Source: an uncultured Methanobacteriaceae archaeon
Lineage (GTDB): Archaea > Methanobacteriota > Methanobacteria > Methanobacteriales > Methanobacteriaceae
DNA length: 7,490 nucleotides
Assembly (NCBI GenBank): GCA_947259185.1
Contig: CAMYKT010000053.1
Span: 1 to 7,490 of the forward strand
Reading direction: 5' to 3'
The first letter of the stretch is position 1; each line of letters opens with the position of its first letter. The notes beneath the pieces were generated by a model. That model ran no database searches. It saw nothing but the letters and a program-made list of their open reading frames with translations, and was not told the DNA's origin. Made by a program: the position numbers and the translations under genes. Positions 5,412 to 7,490 of the stretch are shown here, piece after piece.

Positions 5412-5539
5412 ATTTTCAATCAGAATACTCGCTGATAGTTATTAAAACTACTTCATATCTTCCTTAAATCATGATTTTTTAATTCGTAGATATAAGAATT
5501 ATTAGTATAGTATAAAACAGATCAGGGAAGTTTCAAACT

Positions 5540-5554
5540 AAAAAAGAAAAAAAT
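5540..5554 (-). terminator. T-rich terminator of the DGGGP synthase gene
   Basis: About 45-55 nt after the stop codon, the minus strand has a T-rich run (plus strand A6-G-A7 and flanks). A weak CAATCATTG dyad lies just before it. This fits U-tract termination in archaea. Confidence 0.5.
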
Positions 5555-5596
5555 TAAAGAAAATCAATCATTGGTTTTTTGTGATAAAATTAAATT

Positions 5597-6454
5597 TTAA
5601 TTCAGAATATTAAAGAAAGATGAAATTAATGGAGATCCCAGGGCAAAGGCCAGGAAGGTGATGGCCATGCCCTTTTTAATCTGCCGGGAAATACTTCTAG
5701 TATTATCCTGTGACTGGTCCTGGAGCAGGGAAAAGGCACCTTTTATAAAAAACCATAATGACCCTAAAAGTACCACCAGGTAGAGCAGGTTAAAAATACC
5801 CATAAAGTACAATAATGGGCTAGTTATACTGGCCAGTATTATGAAAAAAACCGCCATATGAGCAGAAAAAAGTTTTCCCTTTACCAGAGGCAATGTACGG
5901 GCTCCTTCTTTTTTATCCCCCTCCATATCCTCCATATCTTTTACTATCTCCCGGGCCATGGTCATGAGAAATGCAAATATTCCCAGGTAAATAGAAATAA
6001 TAATCTCTCCAAGTACCACTCCCCCCAGTACAAAACTAAGCCCGGTTAAAAATGAAATAGTGATATTTCCAATCAAACACTTTTTTTTAAGATTCTGAGC
6101 ATAGTATATCATTAAAAAAGAGCTGGAAAGCACTATGAATCCAGGAATAATTCCAATTGAAAATCCCAGTATGGTGGCCAGGGCAAAAAGCAGCATGGAA
6201 TAAATACCCGCATTTTTAAGGGAAATTCTGCCTGAAGGTATAGGTCTCTCCGGCCGATTAATAGCATCAATTTTATAATCAAAATAATCATTGATCGAAT
6301 TACCTGCCCCTGTAGCAATAAAAACTATAGCACAGGCTACTATGGTATCTGCAGAGAAAGTTTCTCCAATAATCATCATAAGCAATATGGTTATAACCGC
6401 CATAAAGGCGTTTCCCGGTCTTAGTATTTCAAAGTAGGCATTCATAGTAATCAT
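5597..6454 (-). CDS. Digeranylgeranylglyceryl phosphate synthase (UbiA prenyltransferase family)
   Basis: A 285-residue integral membrane enzyme that attaches the second geranylgeranyl chain to geranylgeranylglyceryl phosphate, the second ether-bond step of archaeal membrane lipid synthesis. The first Asp-rich motif is N-D-Y-F-D-Y-K-I-D with D56, D59 and D63, followed by R-P-E-R-P-I-P-S-G-R (67-76). The second is K-D-M-E-D-M-E-G-D with D173, D176 and D180. These bind the magnesium-diphosphate of the donor. The rest is a chain of hydrophobic helices (about eight or nine), and length and N-terminus (F-E-I-L-R-P-G-N) match archaeal DGGGP synthases better than quinone or heme prenyltransferases. 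No ribosome-binding site precedes either ATG (6454 or 6445). A TATA-like box at 6472-6482 places transcription start at about 6452, so the mRNA is probably leaderless. It is divergent from the polyprenol-kinase-family gene. Confidence 0.88.
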   Translation of the reverse strand: MITMNAYFEILRPGNAFMAVITILLMMIIGETFSADTIVACAIVFIATGAGNSINDYFDYKIDAINRPERPIPSGRISLKNAGIYSMLLFALATILGFSIGIIPGFIVLSSSFLMIYYAQNLKKKCLIGNITISFLTGLSFVLGGVVLGEIIISIYLGIFAFLMTMAREIVKDMEDMEGDKKEGARTLPLVKGKLFSAHMAVFFIILASITSPLLYFMGIFNLLYLVVLLGSLWFFIKGAFSLLQDQSQDNTRSISRQIKKGMAITFLAFALGSPLISSFFNILN

Positions 6455-6471
6455 TTATAATAGTTAACTGG

Positions 6472-6482
6472 TATTTAAAAAA
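6472..6482 (-). promoter_or_regulatory. TATA-like box for the DGGGP synthase gene
   Basis: The minus strand reads TTTTTTAAATA, centred about 23 nt before the first ATG. That spacing predicts transcription starting at or next to the start codon, consistent with a leaderless message and the missing Shine-Dalgarno site. Confidence 0.4.
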
Positions 6483-6590
6483 TAACATTATGGCTCATAT
6501 TGTGATGTCTTAAAATATGTCTGTTTCTATTAGGGATAAATATTAAATTCTTTGAATTTCCAGCCAACCTCACAATCAAATCCAAATTCA

Positions 6591-6598
6591 CTTATAGG
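6591..6598 (+). promoter_or_regulatory. Weak TATA-like element before the polyprenol-kinase-family gene
   Basis: CTTATAGG is centred about 25 nt before the ATG at 6619, the distance expected for a leaderless transcript; no Shine-Dalgarno site sits at a usable distance. A second candidate, ATAAATATTA at 6537-6546, would give a leader of about 50 nt. The choice between them is uncertain. Confidence 0.3.
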
Positions 6599-6618
6599 TA
6601 AAACTACTTCATAAATTC

Positions 6619-7272
6619 ATGGAATCAAGTGACTTACTGGGGCTGCTATTTGTTTATGGCTATGTGGCCCTGTTATTAATAATAAGTGAAAAAATACTAA
6701 AAAAGTATCCTAAATTCAGCAGGAAATTTTTACATATCATGGTGGGGAATGTTCTTTTTATTTTACCTGTTTTTGCCACCAGGGAAGCCATGACCTTCCT
6801 GGCAGCAGCGCCCTTCATATTTTTAACCTTTTTAATGAGCCCCTATTCACCTTTAAAATTAAAAACCAGAGTTTCCACCTCAGGTCATGGTCTGGGCCTG
6901 GTATACTATGCCATATCATGGACAGTTCTGGCCTTTTTCTTCTTTCAGGAGCCCTGGATTATTGCCGTGGGTATTGCCGCCATGTCCTATGGTGATGGAG
7001 TGGCCTCCATAATGGGTGAGCGGTATGGTAAAACCAAATATAACATATTTGGAGATAATAAAAGCCTGGAAGGTTCTCTTTCCATGTTCCTGGTGCTACT
7101 ATTAACTTTATCCGTTATTTTATATTATTATGGCCAGGTCATTAATCCCCTGACCATTATAACCGTATCTCTGGTAGCTACCCTGCTGGAAGGAATCACA
7201 CCTAAAGGTTTGGATAATTTGACGGCCTGTTTTGGGGCAGTAGGTGCCTATCTCTTAAATGGTTTTATATAG
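6619..7272 (+). CDS. CTP-dependent polyprenol/dolichol kinase-family membrane protein (SEC59/DGK1/VTE5-like)
   Basis: A 217-residue, multi-helix membrane protein. Family landmarks are in order: R-K-F-L-H at 35-39 in an early membrane-edge segment; S-Y-G-D-G-V-A-S at 123-130 with G133 and G137; K-S-L-E-G at 148-152; and E-G-I-T-P-K-G-L-D-N-L-T at 191-202. These match the family that includes dolichol kinase, yeast CTP-dependent diacylglycerol kinase and plant phytol kinase, which phosphorylate a lipid alcohol with CTP. It is often labelled phosphatidate cytidylyltransferase by automatic annotation, a different reaction. The archaeal substrate is not established; dolichol for glycan carriers or geranylgeraniol salvage are reasonable guesses, the latter fitting the divergent DGGGP synthase gene. 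It is followed after 26 nt by a thymidylate-kinase-like gene, so the two are probably co-transcribed. Confidence 0.75.
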   Translation: MESSDLLGLLFVYGYVALLLIISEKILKKYPKFSRKFLHIMVGNVLFILPVFATREAMTFLAAAPFIFLTFLMSPYSPLKLKTRVSTSGHGLGLVYYAISWTVLAFFFFQEPWIIAVGIAAMSYGDGVASIMGERYGKTKYNIFGDNKSLEGSLSMFLVLLLTLSVILYYYGQVINPLTIITVSLVATLLEGITPKGLDNLTACFGAVGAYLLNGFI

Positions 7273-7289
7273 TTATTAACTAATTCATC

Positions 7290-7294
7290 AGGTG
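7290..7294 (+). promoter_or_regulatory. Short Shine-Dalgarno site of the thymidylate-kinase-like gene
   Basis: AGGTG lies four bases before the ATG at 7299. It supports this start and translation from a message shared with the preceding gene. Confidence 0.6.
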
Positions 7295-7298
7295 TACA

Positions 7299-7490
7299 AT
7301 GAAATTTATAGTAATAGATGGACTGGATGGTGCCGGAAAGGATACCCATGCGCAGCTTATCGAGAAACGTTATCAGGAACAAGGAACGGTTATACTTAGA
7401 ACTCATCCGTCATCAGATAATTATTATGGAATTAAGGCAAAAAATGCTCTTTTAGGACGAGGGAAGTTAAATAAAATTAAAGCATCATTT
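7299..7490 (+). CDS. Thymidylate-kinase-like P-loop nucleotide kinase, N-terminal part, cut at the right edge
   Basis: Sixty-four codons are open to the window end. The start M-K-F-I-V-I-D-G-L-D-G-A-G-K-D-T-H is typical of the dTMP kinase family: a first beta strand and then the phosphate-binding loop G-L-D-G-A-G-K (8-14). The residue after the P-loop Lys is Asp15 where Thr or Ser is usual, with T16 next. The position can vary in this family: the Mycobacterium tuberculosis enzyme has Arg there, as I recall. The second strand is followed by R-T-H-P-S-S-D (34-40) rather than the R-E-P-G-G-T that is common in bacterial dTMP kinases. It may therefore be a thymidylate-kinase-like protein of other specificity. 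The DR(Y/H) motif and lid region lie outside the window, so substrate cannot be judged. It follows the polyprenol-kinase-family gene by 26 nt. Confidence 0.7.
   Translation, partial: MKFIVIDGLDGAGKDTHAQLIEKRYQEQGTVILRTHPSSDNYYGIKAKNALLGRGKLNKIKASF

Larger units (their letters stand above)
5231..5596. other. 366-nt AT-rich intergenic region upstream of the surface-protein gene
   Basis: It separates two minus-strand genes. It carries the ribosome-binding site and TATA box of the surface-protein gene near 5231-5282, a 22-nt perfect palindrome at 5390-5411, related half-sites at 5358-5365 and 5490-5499, and the terminator of the DGGGP synthase gene near 5540-5554. No open frame with a start, ribosome-binding site and plausible protein was seen. 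Confidence 0.6.

Noticed and set aside
5858..6318. Open frames overlapping the DGGGP synthase gene (5858-6049 plus, 6133-6318 minus)
   Set aside because: The DGGGP synthase has both Asp-rich motifs and normal length; the overlapping frames are shadows without recognisable features.

Overview
The window reads as chromosomal DNA of a pseudomurein-walled methanogen of the order Methanobacteriales, most likely Methanobacterium or a close relative. The support is an archaeal RNase J, a digeranylgeranylglyceryl phosphate synthase of the UbiA family (archaeal ether-lipid synthesis), an Ig-like-repeat adhesin-type surface protein, very AT-rich intergenic DNA, TATA-type promoters, and starts that mix strong Shine-Dalgarno sites with apparently leaderless genes. 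The genus is an inference from gene content.

Layout, left to right. (1) 2-115 (+): last 37 codons of a surface protein with a C-terminal sorting-type tail, then a T-rich terminator. (2) 280-1632 (-): RNase J, convergent with the first gene, with a perfect dyad near its predicted transcription start. (3) 1633-2151: a 519-nt AT-rich gap with three inverted repeats and the promoter of the next gene. (4) 2152-2895 (+): membrane-anchored alpha/beta hydrolase with a complete Ser-Asp-His triad. (5) 2987-5230 (-): 747-residue secreted surface protein with alternating Ig-like modules in an exact 567-nt register. (6) 5231-5596: a gap with the surface-protein promoter, a 22-nt perfect palindrome and the terminator of the next gene. 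(7) 5597-6454 (-): DGGGP synthase, divergent from (8) 6619-7272 (+), a CTP-dependent polyprenol/dolichol kinase-family membrane protein, followed after 26 nt by (9) 7299-7490 (+), the N-terminus of a thymidylate-kinase-like P-loop protein cut by the window edge.

Two themes connect the genes. One is the cell surface: two secreted proteins end in the same T-V-P-M-Q-x-T-G-T-P-L-A motif, followed by a hydrophobic segment and a basic tail. Eight of the 11 shared residues use different codons, so the motif is conserved as protein; it resembles a sortase-type or other C-terminal anchoring signal and is the best candidate here for an under-described system. The other is isoprenoid lipid metabolism: DGGGP synthase and a prenol-kinase-family protein are divergently transcribed from a 164-nt region.

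No tRNA, rRNA, CRISPR array, insertion sequence or integrase was seen.
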